From VXLM01 sp965242665 (lineage in GTDB: Bacteria; Chloroflexota; Dehalococcoidia; Lucifugimonadales; VXLM01), in the NCBI GenBank assembly GCA_965242665.1, contig OZ251484.1, forward strand, positions 1,550,001-1,614,000: 64,000 nucleotides of DNA, written 5' to 3'. Both the position numbers and the translations under genes were made by a program. Below, piece by piece: positions 1 to 8,396 of this stretch; position 1 is the stretch's first letter; every line of letters starts with the position of its first letter. The notes under the pieces are model-generated. The model was given only the letters and a program-made list of their open reading frames with translations, ran no database searches and had not been told where the DNA came from.

Positions 1-1
1 G

Positions 2-1042
2 ATGCCGCAGCCATACGCGCTATTGCGAGCTGGATTTCCATACATGAAGACCGTCGGAGTCAAGGGGCTCATCGACGACCCGTTGGACGTCGCCTTCGGG
101 AACGACGGACGGGTGTACGTGCTTGGATCCGCGCCGATCCGCATCACGACCATCGACCACGCGGATCTCGGCACGATCGGTGTGCGGGCGAACGGCGTGG
201 ACTACGGAATGGACGGGGAGGCGATTACGGTGGACGAGGGGGAGTTGTTCATGCCGGCGCAGGTTGCATTGGACAGAGAGGAAAATCTCTACGTATCGGA
301 TGAGGCTTGCCATACGATCTCCATCTTCTCTCGGGACGGGGATTTCCTTGGACGGTGGGGAGAGTACGGGAGCGGGGACGGCCAGTTGAATCGGCCGTCG
401 GGCATGGTGTTCGATGCGGACGAGAATCTCTTGGTCGTGGATACGATGAACCACCGCGTCCAGAAGTTCACCAAGGAGGGGCGTTTCCTGATGGGTTGGG
501 GCGGGTTTGGGAGCGGGGCGGGAGCGTTCGACACGCCGTGGGGGATCGACGTGGACGACGACGGCAATGTGTACGTATCGGACTGGCGCAACGATAGGGT
601 GCAGAAGTTCGACTCGGAGGGCGAGTTCGTCTTCCAGTTCGGCAGGACTGGCGTTGGGCGGGGTGAGTTTGTGCGGCCTGCGGGGTTGGCGGTGGACAGC
701 GACTTCGACATCTACGTTTGCGATTGGGGAAACAACCGGATTCAGTTGTTCACGCCTGATGGTCGGTACGTTCAGCAGTTCACCGGGGATGCGACGCTTT
801 CCGAGCCTGCGGTCGCCGCGATGCGGACTCGTTTGCGGACAGTGCGGCTGCGCACGATGGCGGACTTGGAGACGGAGAAGATGTTTCGCGGGCCGCGGTC
901 CGTTCGGGTGGACGCGGACGGCCTGATGTGGGTGCCTGACTTCGAGTCGTACCGCTTGCAGGTGTACCGCAAGGAGGCGTTTCGGTTGGAGCCGCATCAG
1001 CTCGCGCCGCCGTTGAAGGCGCCGTCGCTTCAGCCGAACTAG
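2..1042 (+). CDS. NHL-repeat six-bladed beta-propeller protein (5' end may be cut)
   Basis: At least five and probably six blades of about 45 residues are visible. Each carries an NHL-type core such as RPSGMVFDADENLLVVD followed by N/HRVQKF and a G-W-G turn. Blade cores start near residues 25, 80, 130, 177, 224 and 298. NHL propellers serve as protein- or ligand-binding scaffolds, and some relatives are lyases or lactonases. No catalytic signature or signal peptide is evident, so the substrate is unknown. The frame is open from the window edge. The ATG at 2 may be internal, and another ATG lies at 44. A second NHL protein lies 0.5 kb downstream on the same strand with a lipocalin-like gene between, suggesting one operon. 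Confidence 0.8.
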   Translation: MPQPYALLRAGFPYMKTVGVKGLIDDPLDVAFGNDGRVYVLGSAPIRITTIDHADLGTIGVRANGVDYGMDGEAITVDEGELFMPAQVALDREENLYVSDEACHTISIFSRDGDFLGRWGEYGSGDGQLNRPSGMVFDADENLLVVDTMNHRVQKFTKEGRFLMGWGGFGSGAGAFDTPWGIDVDDDGNVYVSDWRNDRVQKFDSEGEFVFQFGRTGVGRGEFVRPAGLAVDSDFDIYVCDWGNNRIQLFTPDGRYVQQFTGDATLSEPAVAAMRTRLRTVRLRTMADLETEKMFRGPRSVRVDADGLMWVPDFESYRLQVYRKEAFRLEPHQLAPPLKAPSLQPN

Positions 1043-1077
1043 AGGCGCGAGAGCGTTGGAATGTCGGAGGAACTGCG

Positions 1078-1509
1078 ATGACGAATCCGTTGGTCGGGGC
1101 GTGGAGGCTGGTCTCATACGAGGCTCACGGGCCTGGCGGCGTGCTGTATCCGCTGGGTGAGGACGCGATGGGCTATATCATGTACACGCCGGACGGCTAT
1201 ATGTCGGTGTCGATGATGGCTGCGGGGCGGCGAAATTTCGCGGACGGAGACATGCTTTCGGGGACGAATGATGAGAAGATCGAGGCGGCGGAGACGTATG
1301 TTTCGTACTGTGGAAGGTACGATTATCAGGGAGACCGCGTCGTGCACATGGTAGAAACGGCGTTCTTTCCGAACCGAGTTGGGACGGAGCAGATTCGATA
1401 CGTCGAATTGGACAGAGACACCCTGACGCTGCACACGCCGCCGATGGTGTTGGGCGGGGTATCGAGGCAAGGGCGGATCGTGTGGCGGAGAGCGGCGTCC
1501 GTCGAATGA
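1078..1509 (+). CDS. Lipocalin-like domain protein
   Basis: This 143-residue protein begins MTNPLVGAWRLVSYE and continues with GYIMYTPDGYMSV, the N-terminal pattern of the lipocalin-like family PF13924 (W-x-L before the first strands, then Y-T-x-D-G-x-M). The family is a small beta-barrel thought to bind hydrophobic ligands; its biochemical role is mostly undefined. A ribosome-binding site GGAGG lies 7 bases before the ATG. It follows the first NHL gene by 35 bases and is followed closely by the second, so the three are probably co-transcribed. No signal peptide, so cytoplasmic. Confidence 0.75.
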   Translation: MTNPLVGAWRLVSYEAHGPGGVLYPLGEDAMGYIMYTPDGYMSVSMMAAGRRNFADGDMLSGTNDEKIEAAETYVSYCGRYDYQGDRVVHMVETAFFPNRVGTEQIRYVELDRDTLTLHTPPMVLGGVSRQGRIVWRRAASVE

Positions 1510-1574
1510 TTGGCGCGCGCCAGCCCGGACAGATCTCCGGGACGCGGGCTAGTCGGCATTCTAGGAGTAGAGCG

Positions 1575-2543
1575 ATGGCAATACTTGGCGGCGGGGCATA
1601 CAGATACGAAGTATCGGGGGACGAGTGGGGTGACCTGCCGGATGGTTGGTCGTACAGAGAGGCCACGTCGGTGGCGGTGGACGCGAACGACATGGTGTAC
1701 GTGTTCAACCGGGGAGAGCACCCGGTGATCGTCCTCGACCGTGATGGGAGGTTCGTCGAATCGTGGGGCGAAGGGATTTTTACGAGTCCGCATGGGGCGG
1801 CCGTCGGTCCGGACGACTCTTTGTACTGCGTCGATGCAGGAGACCACACGATCCGCAAGTTCAGGCTCGACGGTCGGCTGCTGATGACGTTGGGGGAGAA
1901 GGGCAGGGCGTCGGAGCGCCTCAGCGGGGAGCCGTTTCGCAATCCGACTCATATCGCAGTAGACCGGAACAGCGGAGACCTCTACGTTGCAGACGGGTAC
2001 AGCAACGCATCGGTGCACAAGTTTTCGGCGGATGGGAAGCTATTGTTGTCGTGGGGCCGGTCCGGCACGGATCCGGGCGAGTTCAACACAGTGCACAACA
2101 TTGCGACGGACGGCGAGGGCAGGGTGTACGTAGCGGACAGGGAGAATCAGCGGGTTCAAGTGTTCGATTCGTCGGGGGAGTATCTCGATCAATGGAACAA
2201 CTTGGCGATGGCGTCCTGCATCGCAGTCGACGATGGGAACGGGGACGTCTACGTCGGGGAGTTCTATGCGGGAATACCAGAGAACCCGATGGGATGGGGA
2301 AATTGGACGGGGGAGCGTCTTGGCCCGCGGGTGACGGTGCTCGACCTGGATGGAAACGTCAAGGCGCGGGTGGGAGAGAAGCCGCAGGGATTGGGCGCGG
2401 GGCAGTTCATTACGCCGCACGGGATTGCGGTGGACTCGCGGGGGGACATCTACGTTGCGGAGGTGTCTTACGCGGCGTATGGGTCGAGGCTGGATCCGCC
2501 GCAGGAGGTGCGGTCGCTACAGAAGCTGGTTCGGCTACGGTAG
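1575..2543 (+). CDS. NHL-repeat beta-propeller protein
   Basis: A 322-residue NHL propeller with blade cores such as THIAVDRNSGDLYVADGY, HNIATDGEGRVYVAD followed by NQRVQVF, and HGIAVDSRGDIYVAEVS. The frame is open back to 1482, but I chose the ATG at 1575 because it is preceded by AGGAGT at the right spacing and the upstream residues are low-complexity. It resembles the first NHL protein in the window without being a close copy. The family includes peptidyl-hydroxyglycine lyase-like and gluconolactonase-like enzymes; no active-site pattern I can name is visible. Likely cytoplasmic. Confidence 0.8.
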   Translation: MAILGGGAYRYEVSGDEWGDLPDGWSYREATSVAVDANDMVYVFNRGEHPVIVLDRDGRFVESWGEGIFTSPHGAAVGPDDSLYCVDAGDHTIRKFRLDGRLLMTLGEKGRASERLSGEPFRNPTHIAVDRNSGDLYVADGYSNASVHKFSADGKLLLSWGRSGTDPGEFNTVHNIATDGEGRVYVADRENQRVQVFDSSGEYLDQWNNLAMASCIAVDDGNGDVYVGEFYAGIPENPMGWGNWTGERLGPRVTVLDLDGNVKARVGEKPQGLGAGQFITPHGIAVDSRGDIYVAEVSYAAYGSRLDPPQEVRSLQKLVRLR

Positions 2544-2623
2544 GACAAGCGAGGGAATCTCCGTCCAAATGAGACTATCTGGACCCGTACGCCTGCCAGT
2601 TCATTCTACGAGCACGACCGGAA

Positions 2624-3895
2624 GTGATTGTAATGAAGGAAACACTTGAACGAAACTACCTCTCCAATGTTGGAGCAGCAGGGTTCCTCTATCACGTCTC
2701 AATACCTGTCGCCGCTCTGGCAGCCATCATAAGCTCTGGCTGGCTGACCATTGGTCCTCATTGGGTATGGATCGTACTGCTAGGCATCGGAGTCATGGCC
2801 TTTCCGATCGGATCTCTCGTTCCTGGAGATTCCTTCGAGAAGTTCTATTCAGCCGTGATCGTCTTCCCAATAGTCTTGTTCGTATGGGTCACGCTGTACT
2901 CACTCCGCCTCATCGCCCCACTATCTCTTGAGGATCCCGCGCTCATCGAGTTTGGTCGGTGGCTGATAATCATCGCGCTATCCTCGCTGGGCGCAGCGGT
3001 TGTATTGCGGACTGTGCTGGCCAACATGCCGAGGACCCCGCTGCTGTACGCCGCGGTTGCGCTGTGCGCCCTAGGCATCTCGACCGGGCTGCTCTTTGCT
3101 CTGCCTCAAACACTCATTCGCAACAACGGGCCGTATGTGACTCTCATGACAGTACTGGTAGTCTCCGGGCTGCCCATGCTGGGAACAGTGCTGATTGGGA
3201 CGATCGAGCACCGTCCTCGACAGATAGTGGTTGGATTGCTTGCGCTGTCCGCGGCATGCACGATCGGGGGAAGAGTACTGGCAAGTCTGATGTCCGCTGC
3301 CCTGAGCCTTGGTTGGCTGCCCATCTGGTCTCGTCTCGGGCCGCGTCTCGAGCCTCATCTCGGGCCTCATTGGGTATGGGTCGTACTGCTAAGCATCGGA
3401 GTCATGGCCTTGCTGGCCGGAGTCCTCGTTCCTGGAAACTCCTTCAAGAAACTCTATTCGAGCGTGATCGTCTTTCCGATGGCGTCGTTCGTATGGGTCA
3501 CGCTGTACTACTTCACTCGTGTCGTCTCATTATCCTTCAATGATCCTGTAGTGCTCGAGTTTGGTCGGTGGTTGATAATCATCGTGCTATCCTCGCTAGG
3601 CGCAGCGGTTGCATTGCGGACTGTGCTGGCCAACAGGCCGAGGACCCCATTGCTGTACGCCGCAATTGCGCTGTGCGCCCTAGGCATCTCGACCGGGCTG
3701 CTCTTTGCTCTGCCTGAAACACTCATTCGCGACAACGGGCCGTATGTGTCTCTGATGGCAATACTGGCAGTCTCCGGGCTGCCCATGCTGGGAACGGTGC
3801 TGATCGGGACACTCGAATACCGCATTCGACAGATAGTGGTTGGATTGCTTGCGCTGTCCGCGGTAGGCACGATCGCGGGAAGGCTACTCTGGTGA
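2624..3895 (+). CDS. Polytopic membrane protein built from two tandem copies of one unit
   Basis: This 423-residue, very hydrophobic protein has no family I recognise. Its main feature is an internal direct duplication. A unit beginning GPHWVWIVLL and ending near RQIVVGLLALSA recurs 203 residues later with long identical stretches (for example EFGRWLIII and ALCALGISTGLLFALP). Each unit has about five membrane helices. The start may be GTG 2624 or ATG 2633. DNA identity between the copies is high, with a period of exactly 609 bases, so the duplication is recent. The gene is visibly richer in A/T than its neighbours. Confidence 0.7.
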   Translation: MIVMKETLERNYLSNVGAAGFLYHVSIPVAALAAIISSGWLTIGPHWVWIVLLGIGVMAFPIGSLVPGDSFEKFYSAVIVFPIVLFVWVTLYSLRLIAPLSLEDPALIEFGRWLIIIALSSLGAAVVLRTVLANMPRTPLLYAAVALCALGISTGLLFALPQTLIRNNGPYVTLMTVLVVSGLPMLGTVLIGTIEHRPRQIVVGLLALSAACTIGGRVLASLMSAALSLGWLPIWSRLGPRLEPHLGPHWVWVVLLSIGVMALLAGVLVPGNSFKKLYSSVIVFPMASFVWVTLYYFTRVVSLSFNDPVVLEFGRWLIIIVLSSLGAAVALRTVLANRPRTPLLYAAIALCALGISTGLLFALPETLIRDNGPYVSLMAILAVSGLPMLGTVLIGTLEYRIRQIVVGLLALSAVGTIAGRLLW

Positions 3896-4005
3896 GCGCG
3901 ATGGGCGGCAGGCCTCCATACATGTACAGGGGCCAGAGCGTGTAGAGGCCGAACCCCGGGAAGGACGCATGTTGCAGCGGCAGCATTTACTTGGGAACGG
4001 AGGCG

Positions 4006-5265
4006 CTATGAGCGGTCGATGCGCGCGCCGTCTTGGAAGACGTCGACGACGTTTGCGAGGGCGCCGATATCCTGTGATGGATCGCCGTCGACGATGAGGA
4101 TGTCTGCGCGCTTGCCTGATTGGAGCGCACCGACTTGGTCGTCTATCCAACAAGACTTTGCGGCGTCGCTGGCCGCGGATGCGATGGCTTGGAGAGGGGA
4201 GAGCCCTGCTTCGACGTGGGCTTGGATTTCGTGGTGGAAGAGTCCCATGGGGAGATGCGACCATGCGGAATCGGAGCCTGCGGCGAGTTTGACGCCTGCG
4301 TCGATCATGCGTGCGACCTGTTCGCGTCTGATTTCTTGGTCACGCCTGCCGTCGTCGCGCACAGTGGTTTCGGCCTGGGTGAGTGGTTGCGTCTTCGCTT
4401 TTTCTTCCAAGCACCAGAGGCGGTTGCGCGCCTGGTGCATGGTGGGGTTTACGAACACGCCTTGCTCTGCTGTGCGTTCGGCGATGTCTTGCCGGAAGTT
4501 CCAGGAGCCGTCGGGGTCTTTGTGGTAGGCGTGTATGATGGTATCGACGCCTGCGTCGAGAGCGTTCACCATACCCTGTGAGGAGGCGCAGTGGGCGGCG
4601 GCGTGCTTGCCGAATCGATGCGCTTCTTCGACGATGGCGGTCAGTTCGTCGACGTCGAAGGACGGCAGGAAGGGGTATGAGGTGGACGTGCTGCCGCCGG
4701 TGGCGGTGATCTTGATGAAGTCAGCGCCTTCTTTTATCAGTTGTCGTACTGCGGCGCGGCACTCTTCTACGCCCGTTGCTTGAATGCCAAAATAGCTGAG
4801 ATGTCCTCCGATGATGGCCATCGGACGCAGTGAGAGCAGCAGCCGGGGGGATTGGGCGATGCCCATGCGGACTGCCTGACGCAGGAAGTGGGTAGTGCGG
4901 TTCTTGGCTCCGCAGTCGCGGACGGTGGTTACGCCAGAGTGGAGGTGGCGTCTGGCGTTTTGAGCCGCTTGGAGGGTGAGGATTTCGTCTGGGAGGGATG
5001 CGAGGTCGTCGCCCGTTCTTCCGTCGCCGATGCCGATCAGGTGCACGTGCGAGTCGATGAGGCCTGGGAGGATGGAGCGGCTGCCGTAGTCGAGGACGTC
5101 GACGGGGGCGTCTTGCGGGGGAAGGACGGAGTGTTGGGGCCCGACACCTACGACGACGCCTCGTTGGATGAGGACGGCCGCGCGCTCGATGGGAGGAGCG
5201 CCGGTTCCGTCGATGAGGCGGGCGGCCTTGATGAGGGTGAAGCGGTTCTCGTTTGGGTGAGTCAT
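4006..5265 (-). CDS. Amidohydrolase (imidazolonepropionase/prolidase-like metal-dependent hydrolase)
   Basis: A 419-residue member of the amidohydrolase TIM-barrel superfamily. Visible landmarks are the N-terminal small beta domain, LIDSHVHLIG (H-x-H metal ligands, residues about 70-75), FIKITATGG (the usual site of a metal-bridging lysine), HAAAHCASSQG, DTIIHAYH and AAGSDSAW (the terminal Asp ligand). The C-terminus ends with the usual RADILIVDGDP strand. Relatives hydrolyse cyclic amides or dipeptides (Xaa-Pro dipeptidase, imidazolonepropionase); substrate cannot be assigned. The ATG is preceded by GAGGAG. It is co-directional with a substrate-binding lipoprotein gene immediately upstream. 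Confidence 0.85.
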   Translation of the reverse strand: MTHPNENRFTLIKAARLIDGTGAPPIERAAVLIQRGVVVGVGPQHSVLPPQDAPVDVLDYGSRSILPGLIDSHVHLIGIGDGRTGDDLASLPDEILTLQAAQNARRHLHSGVTTVRDCGAKNRTTHFLRQAVRMGIAQSPRLLLSLRPMAIIGGHLSYFGIQATGVEECRAAVRQLIKEGADFIKITATGGSTSTSYPFLPSFDVDELTAIVEEAHRFGKHAAAHCASSQGMVNALDAGVDTIIHAYHKDPDGSWNFRQDIAERTAEQGVFVNPTMHQARNRLWCLEEKAKTQPLTQAETTVRDDGRRDQEIRREQVARMIDAGVKLAAGSDSAWSHLPMGLFHHEIQAHVEAGLSPLQAIASAASDAAKSCWIDDQVGALQSGKRADILIVDGDPSQDIGALANVVDVFQDGARIDRS

Positions 5266-5340
5266 TGGCGGGGTTCTCCTCTCGGGGGAAGAGGCGCTAT
5301 AGACACAGCGCGTTGTCTTGGTCTGATGAAGGAGCGGCCT

Positions 5341-6144
5341 CTATCGGTTTCCGGATGTCTTTGTGGGGTCGTCCTTGCAGTAGCGCGATCCTTCGTTGCC
5401 CACTTGGTCGGGGGCGTAGTTGACGAACTCTCGACAGTGTCCAATCTTGCCGTCTTCGACGGCTTGGGCAACGACGGCAGCCGTTTCTTTGCTGACCCAG
5501 GGCGTCCACACTTCGGGGTTCTTCTTTAGGATGTTGAGTCCAATGACGTTTTCCTTGAGTCCGATTCTGCCGCCGCGAATCATGGCGGACTGCGCAGCGA
5601 GGAAGTCGCTTTCGATTCGGAGGTTTTCGAGCAGTTCGATCACATCCGGGGCGCGCCGGGTCATGCTTGGGTGCACGACGACTGCGAGATTGGGGTCGAC
5701 AGGCGATGGGTTATCGAGCAGGAGGAGCGCGCCGGATTCGGTCTGGTCTTTGGCCCACGCAGGGGCAGCGGCGAGTACGATGTCGACGTCGTTCTGCAGG
5801 AGGCGATCTTGATATTGGGCGTCTTCGGCGTCGATTATCCGAATGGGACGGTCGATTCCGTGCGCGACGATGTAGGCGGCGATCCAGTTGAGTAACTTGA
5901 CTGGGTTGTTGTCCCAGTTGGCGAATTTCACCAGCTCGTCCTTGGGCGGGGGCTGGGGGCCTGCGCGCGTTTGCTCAATTGGCGCGGCCGCTGGAGCCGC
6001 GCCCGGGTCCGGAGGTTGGGAGGAAGGCTGAGTTGGCGCGACAGAGGGAATCGGACTGCCGGTCGGCTCGCTGCTCCCTGCACAGGCGGAGGCAGTCATG
6101 AAGAATGCGGCAGCTATGATGATTCGGAGGGTCGTCTGCACCAT
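5341..6144 (-). CDS. Substrate-binding lipoprotein, OpuAC (glycine-betaine ABC) like
   Basis: A 267-residue lipoprotein. The N-terminal hydrophobic segment ends in the lipobox TASACAG (Cys near residue 21), followed by a Pro/Ala/Gln-rich linker of about 50 residues. The mature part, LLNWIAAYIVAHGI, then VDIVLAAAPAWA, then NVIGLNILKKNPEVW, follows the order seen in glycine-betaine/proline-type binding proteins (PF04069). No permease or ATPase gene is adjacent, so its transporter would be elsewhere. It is upstream of and co-directional with the amidohydrolase, possibly supplying that enzyme's substrate. Family assignment is moderate, lipoprotein status strong. Confidence 0.65.
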   Translation of the reverse strand: MVQTTLRIIIAAAFFMTASACAGSSEPTGSPIPSVAPTQPSSQPPDPGAAPAAAPIEQTRAGPQPPPKDELVKFANWDNNPVKLLNWIAAYIVAHGIDRPIRIIDAEDAQYQDRLLQNDVDIVLAAAPAWAKDQTESGALLLLDNPSPVDPNLAVVVHPSMTRRAPDVIELLENLRIESDFLAAQSAMIRGGRIGLKENVIGLNILKKNPEVWTPWVSKETAAVVAQAVEDGKIGHCREFVNYAPDQVGNEGSRYCKDDPTKTSGNR

Positions 6145-6165
6145 GTCGTTCGCCTCGGTCGTTCG

Positions 6166-7740
6166 TTATGCCCATACGGTTGGGCGGTATTGTAACGCTT
6201 CGGCGAGGTGTTTGGCATCGATGTCGTCATCACCTTCGAGGTCGGCGATGGTGCGGGCGAGCTTCTGGATTCGATGGAAGCCGCGGGCAGAGAGGTTCAT
6301 GCGCTTCATGGCGGTGCGCATGATGTCCTGGGACGGATCGTCGAGTTGGCAGTATTCCCAGACATGGACGGGTCCCATCTCGGAATTGGTGGTTAGGTTG
6401 GTTCCCTCGAATCGTGCGCGCTGGGTTTCTCTTGCCTTCTCGATGCGCTCTCTGACTTGGCTGGATGTTTCCGAGGGAGGGGGAGAGACGAGCTTGTCGT
6501 ATTCGATGCGGGGGACGTCGACGAAGACGTCCATGCGGTCGAGGAGGGGCCCGCTGATGCGGTTCTGGTATCGGCTCACGTTGGACGGGCCGCAGACGCA
6601 GTTCTTGGCAGGGTCGCCGTAGTACCCGCATGGGCAAGGGTTCATTGCACCGACGAGGATGAAGTTTGCGGGGTAGGTGACGCTGCCCTTGGCGCGGCTG
6701 ATGGTGACTATCTTATCCTCGATGGGTTGGCGGAGGACTTCGAGGACGGTATGCCCGAACTCTGGGAGTTCGTCGAGGAAGAGGACGCCGCGGTGGCTCA
6801 GTGTGACCTCCCCTGGTCTTGGAATGGAGCCGCCGCCTACGAGTCCTGCGTTGGAGATGGTGTAGTGGGGGGCTCGGTAGGGTCGGTAGTCGATGAGCGG
6901 AGAGGATGATGGCAAGAGTCCGGATACGCTGTATATCTTGGTGACTTCGAGGGCTTCGCGGTTGTCGAGTGTGGGAACGATCGAGGGCATGGATCTTGCG
7001 AGGAGGGTCTTGCCGCTGCCCGGGGGGCCGACCATGAGGAGGTTGTGTGCGCCTGCAGCTGCTACCTCCAGGGCTCGTTTGGCGTTTTCTTGCCCGCGTA
7101 TGTCGGATAGGTCGGTTGCCGTAAGGGGCATACTGGGGCGGTGGGTTTCACCACGGGGGGCATCTCCGTTTTCCGCGCCGAATGCGTGGCCGTCGACAGG
7201 GGCGACTCTGCGAGACCAGGGTAGTATTTGCTCGTCGCCGCGTAGGTGGGAGACCGCTTGGGCGAGAGAGCGTACAGGGATGACCTCGATGTCGGAGACG
7301 AGAGCGGCTTCCTTGGCGTTTGCTTCTGGAACGAAGACTCTTTGGAAGCCTTCTTCTTTGGCGACGGCCGCCATGGGGAGGATGCCGTTGGTGTGGCGGA
7401 GTTGACCGTCCAAGGCGAGTTCGCCGAGGAACATGGTGAGGGGGGGCGTTCCTGGTATTTGCCCTGCGCCCAAGAGTACGGCGACCGCTATGGGGAGGTC
7501 GTATGCAGGGCCTGCCTTTCTGAGGTCGGCGGGGGCGAGGCTGGCAGTGATTCTCCGCATGGGGAATTCGCATCCGGAGTTGCGAATGGATGCGCGAACG
7601 CGTTCGCGCGCTTCTTGAACGGCGGCATCAGGAAGACCGACGACGTGGAATGCGGGAAGCCCCGGAGAGATGTCGACTTCAACCTCGACGACGTATCCGT
7701 CGAGTCCGACTATGGCGCAGCTTTGTGTCCTTGCGAGCAT
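6166..7740 (-). CDS. comM: YifB/ComM-family Mg-chelatase-like AAA+ ATPase
   Basis: A 524-residue protein with the full ComM layout. An N-terminal Lon-like/ChlI domain (GLDGYVVEVEVDISPGLPAF, then RVRASIRNSGCEFP) is followed by the AAA+ Mg-chelatase core with Walker A GPPGSGKT near residue 240 and Walker B-like GVLFLDELPEF. After it come a cysteine-containing NPCPCGYYGD/CVCGP segment and the C-terminal Mg-chelatase lid. ComM is a helicase that promotes branch migration during natural transformation. Length and domain order match full-length family members. The ATG is preceded by AAGGAG. Predicted cytoplasmic. Confidence 0.95.
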   Translation of the reverse strand: MLARTQSCAIVGLDGYVVEVEVDISPGLPAFHVVGLPDAAVQEARERVRASIRNSGCEFPMRRITASLAPADLRKAGPAYDLPIAVAVLLGAGQIPGTPPLTMFLGELALDGQLRHTNGILPMAAVAKEEGFQRVFVPEANAKEAALVSDIEVIPVRSLAQAVSHLRGDEQILPWSRRVAPVDGHAFGAENGDAPRGETHRPSMPLTATDLSDIRGQENAKRALEVAAAGAHNLLMVGPPGSGKTLLARSMPSIVPTLDNREALEVTKIYSVSGLLPSSSPLIDYRPYRAPHYTISNAGLVGGGSIPRPGEVTLSHRGVLFLDELPEFGHTVLEVLRQPIEDKIVTISRAKGSVTYPANFILVGAMNPCPCGYYGDPAKNCVCGPSNVSRYQNRISGPLLDRMDVFVDVPRIEYDKLVSPPPSETSSQVRERIEKARETQRARFEGTNLTTNSEMGPVHVWEYCQLDDPSQDIMRTAMKRMNLSARGFHRIQKLARTIADLEGDDDIDAKHLAEALQYRPTVWA

Positions 7741-7884
7741 GATCTTACTCCTTGATTGTCAGCGTGCTGGGATTTGCGAACGAATGAACTATAGACCATA
7801 CGTTCTTGATTGTCAAGTCTGAGATTCGGAGATGCCCCGATGCGTGGAGGGCTGGGGTTCGAGAGAGAGTATCCTGAATCGCAT

Positions 7885-7913
7885 TTGACAGAACAGAACT
7901 CTCGTGCTATTCT
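7885..7913 (+). promoter_or_regulatory. Sigma-70-type promoter inside repeat element R1
   Basis: TTGACA at 7885-7890, a 17-base spacer and TATTCT at 7908-7913 with TG one base upstream (extended -10). The predicted transcript start is about 7920, which is an ATG. The same promoter, with the same spacer length, occurs in two other copies of the element. Confidence 0.7.
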
Positions 7914-8298
7914 GGGACTATGACGACTCCACGAAACCATACCCCGAGGAGAAAGCCCCACATGCGAAACATGCAAACTGTCACCCGAGTCACTCCGCGC
8001 CCCAAACCGTCAATCGCCATCTGCCCCCAGTCGCAACATACCTCGAGAGACGATGCCAAACTCGCGGTCAGCAAAATCCGACAGAATCAGACAGGATGCA
8101 ACAGGATACGACAGGGCGCAACGAAAACTCGTGCGCGCACGCGCGAGGCACCGGCATTCCGTTGGATTTCTCTCGGCACGGAGATTGCGACCTGGGCGCA
8201 GCGGATTGGACGTATCCGCTCTGAGTCGCCGTCCCCCAGCCGTCATGCAAATAGACCGAACCCAATGGAACGTTCTGGGGCATTCGGATGCGAATTCA

Positions 8299-8307
8299 TG
8301 GTATACT
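8299..8307 (+). promoter_or_regulatory. Extended -10 element upstream of the acetyltransferase gene
   Basis: TGGTATACT (TG-n-TATACT) lies just outside the end of repeat R1. No good -35 is seen. It would start a transcript near 8314, about 80 bases before the chosen start of the acetyltransferase gene. Confidence 0.45.
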
Positions 8308-8396
8308 GCATCGGAAAAGTGCGCTTTGGGGCGCTGCCGGAGCCCATCGGCGCGGGGGCGCGCTCCATTGCGCGAGGATGTTCGGGAGCGTGGATC

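Larger units (their letters stand above)
7741..8396. repeat. Repeat element R1 (promoter cassette + CGGATT-type module + end module, no GGGAATGAC array)
   Basis: This 0.65-kb non-genic stretch is a copy of the modular repeat family. At 7881-7975 is module A: TTGACA, 17 bases, TATTCT, then GAGGAGAAA and an ATG. At 8076-8150 is module B, short iterations of AATCCGACA/ACAGGAT ending in CTCGTGCGCGCAC. At 8200-8262 is module C in reverse (GCCGTCCCCCAGCCGTCATG...). The same order occurs on the minus strand at 27.4-28.0 kb and 36.9-37.7 kb. Unlike those copies it lacks hairpin and minisatellite. The frame open from ATG 7920 runs through the whole repeat into the acetyltransferase gene, but its residues look non-coding. 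Confidence 0.75.

Noticed and set aside
7920..8396. In-frame N-terminal extension of the acetyltransferase
   Set aside because: It crosses the repeat element R1, whose sequence also occurs at two non-coding sites. However, the leaderless ATG at 7920 keeps a small doubt.
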